Both the position numbers and the translations under genes were made by a program. The notes beneath the pieces were generated by a model, which saw only the letters and a program-made list of their open reading frames with translations, made no database searches and had not been told where the DNA came from. DNA of 64,000 bases, from contig CANQMW010000002.1 of assembly GCA_947625045.1 (NCBI GenBank), positions 1-64,000 of the forward strand. Reading direction: 5' to 3'. Below, piece by piece: positions 19,616-29,366 of the stretch. Within the stretch, counting starts at the first letter, position 1; the number at the start of each line of letters is the position of its first letter. Source of the stretch: an uncultured Oscillospiraceae bacterium. Its GTDB lineage: Bacteria; Bacillota; Clostridia; Oscillospirales; Oscillospiraceae.

Positions 19616-19807
19616 ATGAGCGAAGAGAAAACCAAAAAAGAGGAAAAGACCCTGACCGACGAAGTGCTGGACGATGTTGCCGGCGGCGCCAATCTGGGCA
19701 TCCTCAGCACGCCCGGCATCCTGTCTCAGGGGGAGATAGACGACCTCGTGCAGAAGGTGACCGGCCCTGACGCCCCCAAGCCCAAGCTGACCTCCACCGT
19801 AGTGTAA
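19616..19807 (+). CDS. Short peptide with double-glycine-type leader
   Basis: MSEEKTKKEEKTLTDEVLDDVAGG|ANLGILSTPGILSQGEIDDLVQKVTGPDAPKPKLTSTVV; RBS aaaggagg. Confidence 0.7.
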   Translation: MSEEKTKKEEKTLTDEVLDDVAGGANLGILSTPGILSQGEIDDLVQKVTGPDAPKPKLTSTVV

Positions 19808-19813
19808 CAAAAC

Positions 19814-19839
19814 GCCCGCCGGAGCATCGCTCCGGCGGG
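19814..19839. terminator. Hairpin between convergent genes
   Basis: CCCGCCGGAGC-ATC-GCTCCGGCGGG; weak T-run. Confidence 0.5.
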
Positions 19840-19845
19840 ATCCGT

Positions 19846-20085
19846 TTATGGTTCCAGGCCGTCTTCGTCGAACAGAGGGGAATGGAAAAACTCCTCCAGC
19901 CCTATCCCCAGCCCCTGGCACAGCTCGTGGAGGATGCGAAGCTTCACAGAATCGTAGACGCAGTTGACGATGTTCCCGATGGTGGACTTGGGCACGCCGC
20001 TCTGCATGTAAAGCTGGTACTGGGTCATATCCCTCTCCCGCAGCAGTTCCGTCAGACGACGGCTCACCGCCTCGTTTAGCTGCAT
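19846..20085 (-). CDS. XRE-family HTH regulator
   Basis: RRLTELLRERDMTQYQLYMQSGVPKSTIGNIVNC. Confidence 0.85.
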   Translation of the reverse strand: MQLNEAVSRRLTELLRERDMTQYQLYMQSGVPKSTIGNIVNCVYDSVKLRILHELCQGLGIGLEEFFHSPLFDEDGLEP

Positions 20086-20130
20086 CCCCTCACCGTCCTT
20101 GTGGCTGTACTACGGACATTATTGTTTGGC

Positions 20131-22569
20131 TCAGATCTTTTTCATATACCTTGCCGCGGCTTTGAGCATCAGGCGCTTGAGGCCGGCGGTGTCGAACTGT
20201 ATCTCCACCAGGTGGTCGCCGCCCATGGGCGTCATCTTCACGATGGTGCCGGCGTGGAAGGCGCTGTGCTCCACCCGGTCCCCCACATGGAAGCTGACGG
20301 CGGGCGCCGCATTTTTGGGCGCCGGGGGCGCGATGGTCTTCTTCCGGGTCTTCTGCCAGTCCCGGACCGCGGGCGCCGGGGGCGCGGCCCGCTTGGGGGC
20401 GGGGGCGGACCAGCCGGCGTCGGCCTCCGGCACGTCGTCGAAGTCGAACCAGGCGGAGGTCTTCAGGTCGGAATAAGGCCGGTCGATGTGCTCCGGCGGT
20501 ATCTCGTCCACGAAGCGGCTGACCCGGTGGGGGGCCGTCTGGCCGAAGACCATCCGCTGGCGGGCGCTGGTGAGGAAGAGCCTCTTTTTCGCCCGGGTGA
20601 TGGCAACGTAGGCGAGCCTGCGCTCCTCTTCCATCTGCTCCGACTCGCCGATGGCCTGCAGGGAGGGGAAGACCCCCTCCTCCATCCCCACCACGAACAC
20701 GGTGGGGAATTCCAGGCCCTTGGCGGAGTGGATGGTCATGAGGGTGACGGTGTTCTCGTCCAGGTCCACCGCCTGCAGGTCCGTATAGAGGCTCACCTCG
20801 TCCAGGAACCCGGCCAGGGTGTCGTCCCCGCTCTCCTTCACGTGGGTCACGATGAAGTTTTTAAGCTCCCGGACGTTCTCCAGCTTGTTGGCCGCCTCGT
20901 CGGTGCGGGCGGATTCCAGCATGGCGGCGTAGCCGGTCTTTTCCAGAAGCGCGTCATAGAGGGCCTCCAGGCCCTCGTTGCGGGCCGTGGCGGAAAGGCC
21001 GTTCATCATCTCCACGAAAGGCTTCAGTTTCCCCGCGCTCTTTGAAAGCTCCGGGAAGGCCTCGGCCATGGATATGACGGTGAACAGCGGCAGGCCGTTT
21101 TCCTCCGCGATGCCCCGGGCCCGCTCCACGGTGGTATTGCCGATGCCCCGGGCGGGGACGTTGATGATGCGGGAAAGACGCAGGTCATCCGCGGGGTTCA
21201 AAAGCACGAAGAAATAGGCCATCAGGTCCTTGATCTCCGCCCGCTCGAAGAAGGGATTGCCCTTCACGATGCGGGGGCGGATGCCGTGGCGCAGGAACGC
21301 CTGCTCCAGCGCCCGGGACTGGGCATTCAGGCGGTACAGCACCGCGTGGTCCCGGAGATTGTCCCCCCGGTCCACGGCCTGCAGGACCTGCCGCACCACG
21401 TACTGGGCCTCGTCGTCCTCGTTTTTCGCCACGTACAGGGTGATGCGCTCCCCATCCCCGGCGTCGGTCCAGAGCTTCTTGCCCTTCCGGCCCTTGTTGT
21501 TGGCCACCACCGCGTTGGCGGCGTCCAGGATGTGGGCGGTGGAGCGGTAGTTCTGTTCCAGGCGGATGACCCGGGCGCGGTCGTACTGGTCCTCAAAGGA
21601 CAGGATGTTCTCGATGGTGGCGCCCCGGAAGGCATAGATGGACTGGTCATCGTCGCCCACCACGCATATGTTCTGGTGGCCTCCCGCCAGGAGCGTGGCC
21701 ATCATGTACTGGAGGTTGTTGGTGTCCTGGTACTCGTCGATGAGCACGTATTTGAACTTGCGCTGGTACCGCTCCCGGGCCTCGGGGAATTCCCGCAGGA
21801 TGCGCACGGTGTTGTAAAGAAGGCCGTCGAAGTCCATGGCCCCGGCCTCCATCAGCCGCTTGGCATAGGCCTCGTAGAGCTTCGCCGCCCCCTGCATGCG
21901 AAAGTCCCCGGACTTCTCCGCCGCCTGGGCGAACATGGCCGGGGTCTGCATCCGGTCCCGGGCCTTGTCGAAGCAATGGGCCGCCCACCGGGGCGGATAC
22001 ACCTTCTCATCCATGTTCTCGTCCTTGAGGATGCGCTTGATGACCGCGATGCGGTCCGCCTCGTCGTAGATGGTGAAGCTGTCGGGATAGCCCAGAAGGG
22101 GGGCTTCTTTCCGCAATATACGCACGCAGGCGGAGTGGAAGGTGCGGGCCCACACGTCTTCCGCCGCTTCGCCCAGCATGGCGTTCAGGCGGTCCTTGAG
22201 CTCCCCGGCGGCCTTGTTGGTGAAGGTGATGGCGAGGATCTGCCAGGGCGCCACCGGGTCCAGCGCCGCGGCTTCCTCCGCCTCCCGTTTGAGGCTCTCG
22301 TCCCCCGCCAGATACCGGCGCATGACGTCCAGCTTCTCCCCGTCCGCGTCGGGGGGAAGCTGGTCACTGTCGGAGGCCCGGCCGTATTTCATGAGGTTGG
22401 CGATGCGGTTGATGAGCACCGTGGTCTTGCCGCTGCCGGCCCCGGCCAGTATGAGCAGGGGCCCCTCCGTGGTCATGACGGCCTCCTTCTGTTTCGCGTT
22501 CAGCCGGGGGAAGTTCTTCGCGATGACCTTCCGCCGGGCGTCTATGTAGTTTTTCGTAAAATCGTCCAT
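20131..22569 (-). CDS. pcrA: UvrD/PcrA-type ATP-dependent DNA helicase
   Basis: LLILAGAGSGKTTVL, DEYQDTN, VGDDDQSIYAFRGA, MTIHSAKGLEF, RRLAYVAITRAKKRL motifs; start taken at MDDFTKNY. Confidence 0.94.
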   Translation of the reverse strand: MDDFTKNYIDARRKVIAKNFPRLNAKQKEAVMTTEGPLLILAGAGSGKTTVLINRIANLMKYGRASDSDQLPPDADGEKLDVMRRYLAGDESLKREAEEAAALDPVAPWQILAITFTNKAAGELKDRLNAMLGEAAEDVWARTFHSACVRILRKEAPLLGYPDSFTIYDEADRIAVIKRILKDENMDEKVYPPRWAAHCFDKARDRMQTPAMFAQAAEKSGDFRMQGAAKLYEAYAKRLMEAGAMDFDGLLYNTVRILREFPEARERYQRKFKYVLIDEYQDTNNLQYMMATLLAGGHQNICVVGDDDQSIYAFRGATIENILSFEDQYDRARVIRLEQNYRSTAHILDAANAVVANNKGRKGKKLWTDAGDGERITLYVAKNEDDEAQYVVRQVLQAVDRGDNLRDHAVLYRLNAQSRALEQAFLRHGIRPRIVKGNPFFERAEIKDLMAYFFVLLNPADDLRLSRIINVPARGIGNTTVERARGIAEENGLPLFTVISMAEAFPELSKSAGKLKPFVEMMNGLSATARNEGLEALYDALLEKTGYAAMLESARTDEAANKLENVRELKNFIVTHVKESGDDTLAGFLDEVSLYTDLQAVDLDENTVTLMTIHSAKGLEFPTVFVVGMEEGVFPSLQAIGESEQMEEERRLAYVAITRAKKRLFLTSARQRMVFGQTAPHRVSRFVDEIPPEHIDRPYSDLKTSAWFDFDDVPEADAGWSAPAPKRAAPPAPAVRDWQKTRKKTIAPPAPKNAAPAVSFHVGDRVEHSAFHAGTIVKMTPMGGDHLVEIQFDTAGLKRLMLKAAARYMKKI

Positions 22570-22688
22570 GGGGAGAGTATAGCACACATAGGGCACTTTT
22601 GGCTATGCCCTATTTGCATTGTTCCGCCGGGATGTGTATAATCGTCTCGGCGGCCATGAGCCGCCGGATATCCGCGAGGGGGTGCGTC

Positions 22689-24260
22689 ATGGCACAGGAA
22701 TACGGCCAGGAGCAGATGGACCGGCTGGTCAAAGAGTTTTGTAAGGTCTATCAGGGCTCCCAGCGGGAGCATCCAGGCGATTACGCTGCCTGCGACGCCT
22801 TCATCGCCGCCGCGCCGGAGGCTTGCCGGCCCGAGCTGCACGCCCAGCTTTTCACGCTGGCGTCGTTTGAGCTGGCCGCCGGATATCTGCGGTACGGGAC
22901 GGACAAAAACTTCCGGACGCTGCGGGCAACGCCCGTCTACGCCAAGTTTGAGAGCGAGCTGGCTCTTATGAGCCGGGACGACAAGTATTACGAATTGTAC
23001 TGTATCTGGGCGGAGGTCCTCCGGGGCGGAGCGGCCCACATCCTGCCCCGGCTCACTGTCTGGCTGGGCGCAGAGCTGAAAAGGGCCCGGAAAAAGGATA
23101 TGCCGTTCCTTAGCACGGAACTCATCGACCTGCTGGTCACGCCCCTGAAGGAGGGCGTGCCGGGCATGTGGACGGCCATCGGGGAGCTGATGCGGGAGGG
23201 CGGCGCGGAAAAGGGCCTGGCGGAGCTGTGCTTCGCCCTGGAAAAGTTCTATTACAGCGCCGATGACGACGAGGTCGTAAACGCCCTGCAGGCCGCTCTG
23301 CGGGAGAACGACAGCCTGCACCCGGCCCGGGAGCTGCTGGCCGATATCTATTGCGGCATGAAGCTGTGGTCCAACGCCCTGGCCTGCTATGAGCGGCTGG
23401 AGGACGACGGCGCCCTGGGACAGCTCTTTTTTGCGGACGACGACCTGTTCTGGATGGCCTGGTGCTATGACAAGCGAAGGGAATACGCCCAGTCGGAGAC
23501 CTATTACCGCCGGGTCCTGGAGGCCTGGCCGGAAAAGCCCTTTGTGCTGAATAATCTGGGCTACAGCCTTTACCGGCAGAAAAAATACGCCGAGGCCAAG
23601 GAGATCTTTCAGCGCTGCATCCGGGAGGACCGGGACGCCCGCGTCGCGGCCAACAACCTGGTCCGCACCCTGCTGGCTATGGGCGACGGGTCCGGAGCCC
23701 GGGAGTTCATCGCCAACAGCGGCTTTCACGTCTACAAAGGCCTGGCCGCCCGGGCGGAGCACGCTCCCGACCACGTTCCGGCGCCGCCGCCGGAGCCGGA
23801 GACGGAGGATGAGCCGTCCGAACCTGCCGAGGCGGCGCAGCCCCGGAACATCGGCGTCAAAAAGCAGCAGTTCTCCAGCGAAAAGCTGCTGGAGGACGAG
23901 CTGGTGGCCCGCATCGAGGCGGGCGTCCCCACCTTCGGCATGTCCCTGCGCGTATACAGAAAGCGGGGCGTCTACGGCCGTCAGTTCGTGCTCCCCAGCG
24001 GCCGCATGGACATCCTGGCCCAGGACGACCGAGGCGATCTTTACATCATCGAGCTGAAAAAGGACGCGGGTTATGACGACGCGTACCGGCAGACCCGGGA
24101 ATACATCGACTGGGCCGAACAGCATCTTGCGTCGGACGGCCAGAGGGTCTTCGGCATCATCTGCCTCAACAGTCCCCCGCCGAAGCTATTGCAGAAGGTC
24201 AGAGAGGATCCGCAGATGCGGCTTTTTGAGTACGCCATTTCCTACAGGGAGATCAAATAA
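22689..24260 (+). CDS. TPR-repeat protein fused to a NucS/DUF91-like endonuclease domain
   Basis: TPR-like helices (LNNLGYSLYRQKKYAEAKEIFQRCI) and C-terminal LPSGRMDILAQDDRGDLYIIELKKDAGYDDAYRQTREYI. Confidence 0.75.
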   Translation: MAQEYGQEQMDRLVKEFCKVYQGSQREHPGDYAACDAFIAAAPEACRPELHAQLFTLASFELAAGYLRYGTDKNFRTLRATPVYAKFESELALMSRDDKYYELYCIWAEVLRGGAAHILPRLTVWLGAELKRARKKDMPFLSTELIDLLVTPLKEGVPGMWTAIGELMREGGAEKGLAELCFALEKFYYSADDDEVVNALQAALRENDSLHPARELLADIYCGMKLWSNALACYERLEDDGALGQLFFADDDLFWMAWCYDKRREYAQSETYYRRVLEAWPEKPFVLNNLGYSLYRQKKYAEAKEIFQRCIREDRDARVAANNLVRTLLAMGDGSGAREFIANSGFHVYKGLAARAEHAPDHVPAPPPEPETEDEPSEPAEAAQPRNIGVKKQQFSSEKLLEDELVARIEAGVPTFGMSLRVYRKRGVYGRQFVLPSGRMDILAQDDRGDLYIIELKKDAGYDDAYRQTREYIDWAEQHLASDGQRVFGIICLNSPPPKLLQKVREDPQMRLFEYAISYREIK

Positions 24261-24330
24261 AACATACCCGGGCTTGATATTTCAGATCCGGGTCATTATA
24301 ATGGGCGGAGATTTGAGAGGAGGCGGCGTC

Positions 24331-25659
24331 ATGTTCACAAAAAAAGAGATACGGGCGCTGCTGTGGCCCCTTATATTGGAGCAGGTCCTCACCGGGCTCA
24401 TGGGCGTGGCGGACACGTTCATGGTGTCCAACGTGGGCGAGGCGGCCATCTCCGGGGTGGCGCTGGTGGACTCGCTGAATATGCTCATCGTCTACTTCTT
24501 CTCCGCCCTGGCCGCCGGCGGCACCATCGTCTGCTCCCAGTACATCGGCCAGGACGACAAGCTCCAGGCCAACCGGGCCTCCGCCCAGGTGCTGAGCGCG
24601 TCCTTCGGCCTGTCCATGGCCTGCTGCCTGGTGCTGGCGCCCCTGCGCCGGCCAGTGCTAGGGCTCATCTTCGGCACAGTGGAGCCCGCGGTCATGGATT
24701 CGGCAGACGTGTACCTGCTGGTGACGGCGTTAAGCTACCCCTTCCTGGCCCTCTATACCGCCAGCGCGGCCCTGTTCCGGGCCACCGGCGACTCCCGCCG
24801 GCCCATGATCGTGGCCCTGGTGGCGGATCTCTTGAACATCATCGGCAACGCCATCCTCATCTTCGGCTGCGGCATGGGGGTGCTGGGGGCGGCATTGGCG
24901 ACGCTGGCAAGCCGCATCGTCAGCGCCGCGGTGATGCTCCGGTTCCAGGCCCGGCCCGGGCAGGTCATTTCTCTCGGCAAACTGAGCTCTTTCCGGCCCG
25001 ACGGGACCATGCTCCGGCGCATCCTGCGCCTGGGCATCCCCTCCGCCATCGAAAACGGCATGTTCCAGTTCGGCAAGCTGGTGGTCCAGTCCACGGTGTC
25101 CGTGCTGGGCACCACGGCCATCGCCTCCCAGGCCATCATCGCGGTCATGGACTCCTGCTGCGGCATGCCCGGCCAGGCCATCGGCATCGGCCTTCTCACT
25201 GTGGCGGGCCAGTGCATGGGCCGGGGCCGGCCCGACGAGGCCAAAAAGTACATGATATACTTCACGAAGATCTCCACCGTAATGGTGCTCATCTCCGGCA
25301 GTATCATCAGCGCCGGGGCGCCGCTCATAACGAAGCTCACGGCCCTCACCCCCGAGGGCCGGGCGCTGACCTGCCAGATCACCTGGTTCGTGTCCGCCAT
25401 GCGGCTCATCCTCTGGCCCATGGCCTTCACCCTGCCCAACGGCCTGCGGGCCGCGGGGGACGTGTCCTTCACCATGTGGGTGGGCACTGTCAGCATGTGG
25501 ACGCTGCGGGTGGGCCTTTCCTGGTACCTGTGCCGGTACACCGGCGTGGGCCTCTGGGGCATATGGTTCGGCTGGTGCGCCGACTGGGTGCTCCGGGGCG
25601 CCTGCTTCGTGTGGCGGCTTAAGTCCAACAAGTGGCAGGACCACAATGTACTGGCATAA
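24331..25659 (+). CDS. MATE-family efflux transporter
   Basis: 12-TM MATE protein (LILEQVLTGLMGVADTFMVSNVGEAAISGV). Confidence 0.92.
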   Translation: MFTKKEIRALLWPLILEQVLTGLMGVADTFMVSNVGEAAISGVALVDSLNMLIVYFFSALAAGGTIVCSQYIGQDDKLQANRASAQVLSASFGLSMACCLVLAPLRRPVLGLIFGTVEPAVMDSADVYLLVTALSYPFLALYTASAALFRATGDSRRPMIVALVADLLNIIGNAILIFGCGMGVLGAALATLASRIVSAAVMLRFQARPGQVISLGKLSSFRPDGTMLRRILRLGIPSAIENGMFQFGKLVVQSTVSVLGTTAIASQAIIAVMDSCCGMPGQAIGIGLLTVAGQCMGRGRPDEAKKYMIYFTKISTVMVLISGSIISAGAPLITKLTALTPEGRALTCQITWFVSAMRLILWPMAFTLPNGLRAAGDVSFTMWVGTVSMWTLRVGLSWYLCRYTGVGLWGIWFGWCADWVLRGACFVWRLKSNKWQDHNVLA

Positions 25660-25670
25660 AGAAAAGAGCC

Positions 25671-25710
25671 GCGGGAAGATGTTTTTTGCAGGACATCTTC
25701 CCCGCTTTTT
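25671..25710 (+). terminator. Rho-independent terminator
   Basis: GCGGGAAGATG...CATCTTCCCCGCTTTTT. Confidence 0.65.
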
Positions 25711-25742
25711 GCGATGATCTATTTCGCGATTTTGAAAAAATG

Positions 25743-25770
25743 TTGATTTTGCGAAACAGAGTGGTATAAT
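25743..25770 (+). promoter_or_regulatory. Promoter of the AAA ATPase gene
   Basis: TTGATT, 16 bp, TATAAT. Confidence 0.6.
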
Positions 25771-25789
25771 CCTATTGAGGTGATATGCG

Positions 25790-26980
25790 GTGCGGCTGAT
25801 CGAGCGGAGTACCTATCTGGACAAGCTGAAGGATGTGATGGGCACACCGGATATTAAGGTCATTACGGGCGTCCGGCGAAGCGGTAAATCTAAGCTGTTG
25901 GAGGCTTTTATGACCTATATTCGGGAAAACGACCCGAAAGCGAACATCATACACATCAACTTCAATTTGACTGAACATGAGGGACTGGCCGAGTACCATG
26001 CGTTGAACGGCTATGTTGAGAGCGCATATATCCCAGGGAAGAATAACTTTGTCTTCGTTGATGAAGTACAGATGTGCACCGGTTTTGAAAAAGCCATCAA
26101 CAGCCTCCATGCCTCTGAAAAGTATGACATCTATATCACCGGCTCCAACGCCTTTTTGCTGAGCAGTGACCTGGCGACCTTGTTCACCGGGCGCACCTTT
26201 GAGATCGAGGTGTTCCCGTTTTCATTCAGCGAATTCATGCAGTATTATGAGCTTACCGACCAGTATGCCGCGTTTGACCGTTATATCCGGGAGGGCGGCA
26301 TGTCCGGCTCCTACCTTTACAGGACGCCGGAATCGAAATATGACTATATCGCCGATGTGTTCAACACGCTCATTGTCCGCGACATCCAGAAAAAATACAA
26401 TATCCGCAATATGCCGCTGATGGAACGGCTGTATGACTATCTTATCGACAATATCTCCAACCTTACATCCTCGCGCAGTGTGGCAGCGGCCTTTGCCCGC
26501 GAACAGGTCAAAACGAATGACCGTACTGTCAGCGCCTACATCAGGTATCTGTGCAATGCTTTTGCCTTTTACAAAGTGAGAAGATATGACATCCAGGGCA
26601 AACGCTATCTGACGTCGAACGATAAGTATTACCTCAGCGACCATGCTTTTAAGTACGCCAAACTGGGCACGAAAAACGCCGACTATGGCAGGATGATAGA
26701 AAACATCGTCGCCGTCGAACTGCTGCGCCGGGGATATGAACTGTATGCAGGAGTGCTGTATAAAAAGGAGATCGACTTTGTAGCCATCAAACGAAATGAA
26801 AAGCTTTATATCCAAGTGGCGAACAGCATCGATGATCCCGATACCATGGGACGCGAAGTCGACCCGCTCCTGAAGATAAAAGACGCCTATCCCAAGATGA
26901 TCCTCACCAGGACCCGGCAGGAGACTTATCAATATGAGGGCGTTCAGATCGCAGATATCGCCAACTGGCTGAGAGCATAA
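25790..26980 (+). CDS. ATP-binding protein (AAA_14/DUF4143 type)
   Basis: ITGVRRSGKSKLLEAF Walker A, NFVFVDEVQ Walker B, C-terminal PD-(D/E)XK-like KKEIDFVAI. Confidence 0.88.
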   Translation: MRLIERSTYLDKLKDVMGTPDIKVITGVRRSGKSKLLEAFMTYIRENDPKANIIHINFNLTEHEGLAEYHALNGYVESAYIPGKNNFVFVDEVQMCTGFEKAINSLHASEKYDIYITGSNAFLLSSDLATLFTGRTFEIEVFPFSFSEFMQYYELTDQYAAFDRYIREGGMSGSYLYRTPESKYDYIADVFNTLIVRDIQKKYNIRNMPLMERLYDYLIDNISNLTSSRSVAAAFAREQVKTNDRTVSAYIRYLCNAFAFYKVRRYDIQGKRYLTSNDKYYLSDHAFKYAKLGTKNADYGRMIENIVAVELLRRGYELYAGVLYKKEIDFVAIKRNEKLYIQVANSIDDPDTMGREVDPLLKIKDAYPKMILTRTRQETYQYEGVQIADIANWLRA

Positions 26981-26983
26981 AGA

Positions 26984-27010
26984 AAAAGAGCCGCCCATGG
27001 CGGCTCTTTT
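26984..27010. terminator. Bidirectional terminator
   Basis: AAAAGAGCCGCC-CAT-GGCGGCTCTTTT. Confidence 0.8.
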
Positions 27011-27034
27011 CATTTTCATGGAAATGCGCTATAC

Positions 27035-27457
27035 TTATTTTTGCCCGGCGTGGGCCCGCTCGTGGGCGGCCCGGTCCAGGTCTGCGGTGACGCCGTGCTC
27101 GGCCATGTGGGCCTGGATGCAGCGGAATGTCTCGTCGGACAGGTCGTGCTCTATCTTGCAGGCGTCCCGGTAGGCCGTGCCCCTGTCCACCCCCAGGCTC
27201 ATGAGCACCGCCGCGATGGTCTCGTGGCGCTCATAGATGCGTTTGGCGATGGCCAGGCCCTTGTCCTCCAGGTAGAGGAGCCGGTCCCCGTCCCGGCGGA
27301 TGTAGCCGTTGGCCTCCAGCTGCTTCATGGCCACGCTGACGGAGGGCTTGGAGTAGCCCAGGGAGTTGGCCACGTCGATGGAGCGGACAACGCCCTTTTC
27401 CAGGCCGATCATGTAGATGGCCTCCAGATAATCCTCCGCGGACTCGTGGATGTTCAT
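27035..27457 (-). CDS. DtxR/MntR-family metal-dependent regulator
   Basis: MNIHESAEDYLEAIYMIGLEKGVVRSIDVANSLGYSKPSVSVAMKQLEANGYI. Confidence 0.9.
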   Translation of the reverse strand: MNIHESAEDYLEAIYMIGLEKGVVRSIDVANSLGYSKPSVSVAMKQLEANGYIRRDGDRLLYLEDKGLAIAKRIYERHETIAAVLMSLGVDRGTAYRDACKIEHDLSDETFRCIQAHMAEHGVTADLDRAAHERAHAGQK

Positions 27458-27530
27458 ACGCGCACCCCCTGTTCTCAAAGCTTTAATTTATTGTATCATA
27501 CCCATCGGAAAATTACAAGCGAGGCATGCC

Positions 27531-28871
27531 ATGACCAACGTACCCGCACCCATCGAAACGCTGCTCGGAGCCCTGCGGGCGGCGGGCTATGAGGCGTACC
27601 CGGTGGGGGGCTGCGTCCGGGACAGCCTCATGGGCCGCGTTCCGGCGGACTGGGATCTGTGCACCAGCGCCCTGCCCCATGAGACCGAGGCGGTCTTCGC
27701 CGGATACCGGCTCATCGAGACGGGACTGAAGCACGGCACCGTCGCGGTGCTGACGGAGGAGGGAGTCGTGGAGATCACCACCTTCCGGGCCGACGGGACC
27801 TATGCCGACGGCCGCCACCCGGACGCGGTGACCTTCGTCCCGGATATCCGGGAGGACCTGGCCCGGCGGGACTTCACCGTGAACGCCATGGCCCTGGCCC
27901 CGGACGGGACGGTGATCGACCCCTTCGGGGGCCGGGAGGACCTGGCCGCGGGCGTCATCCGCTGCGTGGGGGAGCCGGACGCCCGCTTACATGAGGACGG
28001 ACTGCGCATCCTGCGGGCGCTGCGGTTCGCCTCCAAGCTGGATTTTGAAATCGAGCCCGCCACGGCCCGAAGCGTCATCGCGGACCGGGCCCTGCTGGAC
28101 GGCATCTCCCGGGAGCGGGTGCTCTCGGAGCTCAAAGGCCTGCTCATGGGCCCGGGAGCGGGACGGGTGCTGCGGGATTTTGCCCCGGTCATCTTCCAGG
28201 TCATCCCGGAGCTGGCCGCGGCGGCGGGATTTGAGCAGCATAACCCCTACCACATCCACGACGTGTGGACCCACACGACGATGGCGGTAGACGCCTCTCC
28301 CCGGGACGAGGCGCTGCGCCTTGCCATGCTGCTGCACGACGTTTCCAAGCCGGAGAAATTCTTCACCGATGAAAAGGGCGCGGGCCATTTCTACGGCCAT
28401 GCCCAGGCGGGGGCGGAGGCGGCGGATAATATCCTGCGCAGGCTCAAATGCGACAACGACACCCGCCGGACGGTGGTCACCCTCATCGATAACCACGACA
28501 TCCAGCCGCCCCAGACGCCCCGGGCCATGAGAAGGCTCCTGGCAAAGGTGGGGGAGGAGAGAGTGCGGCAGCTCATCGCCTGCTGGCGGGCGGACCAGTC
28601 CGACCGGGCGGAGGAGGTCATGGCCCGGAACATGCCCATGATCGACGCCGCGGAGGGGCTGCTGGCCCAGGTCCTCAGCGAGGAGGCCTGCCTCTCGGTG
28701 AAGAGCCTGGCGGTGAACGGCCGGGACATCCTGGCCCTGGGCGTGGAAAAAGGCCCGGAAGTGGGGCGGATATTGAATGCGCTGTTTTCTTTGGTACTGG
28801 ACGGGGCATTGCCCGACCGGCGGGAGGAACTGCTGAAAAAGGCGGCGGAGCTGGCGGCGGAGGGGAAATAA
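27531..28871 (+). CDS. cca: CCA tRNA nucleotidyltransferase (HD domain)
   Basis: AYPVGGCVRDSLMGRVPADWDLCT; RRDFTVNAMAL; HD-domain LAMLLHDVSKP. Confidence 0.93.
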   Translation: MTNVPAPIETLLGALRAAGYEAYPVGGCVRDSLMGRVPADWDLCTSALPHETEAVFAGYRLIETGLKHGTVAVLTEEGVVEITTFRADGTYADGRHPDAVTFVPDIREDLARRDFTVNAMALAPDGTVIDPFGGREDLAAGVIRCVGEPDARLHEDGLRILRALRFASKLDFEIEPATARSVIADRALLDGISRERVLSELKGLLMGPGAGRVLRDFAPVIFQVIPELAAAAGFEQHNPYHIHDVWTHTTMAVDASPRDEALRLAMLLHDVSKPEKFFTDEKGAGHFYGHAQAGAEAADNILRRLKCDNDTRRTVVTLIDNHDIQPPQTPRAMRRLLAKVGEERVRQLIACWRADQSDRAEEVMARNMPMIDAAEGLLAQVLSEEACLSVKSLAVNGRDILALGVEKGPEVGRILNALFSLVLDGALPDRREELLKKAAELAAEGK

Positions 28872-29017
28872 AAACTGCCCCATTTTGACCGTTTTTTCGC
28901 GGATCTTTTCGGCGGCGAAAAAACATGGGATAAATATGCACATTTTGCTTGCCTTTTTCCGAGAAGGTATATATAATATATCCGTAATTCATCTTATTTC
29001 CACAGGAGGAAAATATC

Positions 29018-29353
29018 ATGCCCAGACCCAAGGGAAGCAAGAACAAGAAATCCATCGCCTCTGTGGCGAAGGTGGAAGAAAAGCTGGCCGCCCAGGAAGC
29101 GCTGAAAAAGACGCTGGAGGCCGAGCAGGCGGAGATCCTGGCCGCCATCGAGAAGCAGAAGCAGCTTCTGAAGGCCAAGAAGAAGGAGCTGCGGGCCGTG
29201 GAGAAATCCATCGTCTCCCTGGAACAGAAGAAGGTGGAGGCCGCCGCCATCGAGACCGCCGTGGCCCAGAAGGCGGAGATCGAGAAGGTCGTGACAAAGC
29301 TTGTCAGCAGCGGAAAGTCCGCCGAAGACATCCTGGAGATGCTGAAAAAATAA
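29018..29353 (+). CDS. Coiled-coil small protein with AT-hook-like N-terminus
   Basis: MPRPKGSKNKKS start, Lys/Glu/Ala-rich helical body, RBS aggagg. Confidence 0.75.
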   Translation: MPRPKGSKNKKSIASVAKVEEKLAAQEALKKTLEAEQAEILAAIEKQKQLLKAKKKELRAVEKSIVSLEQKKVEAAAIETAVAQKAEIEKVVTKLVSSGKSAEDILEMLKK

Positions 29354-29366
29354 ACCGTCCCCTCAT

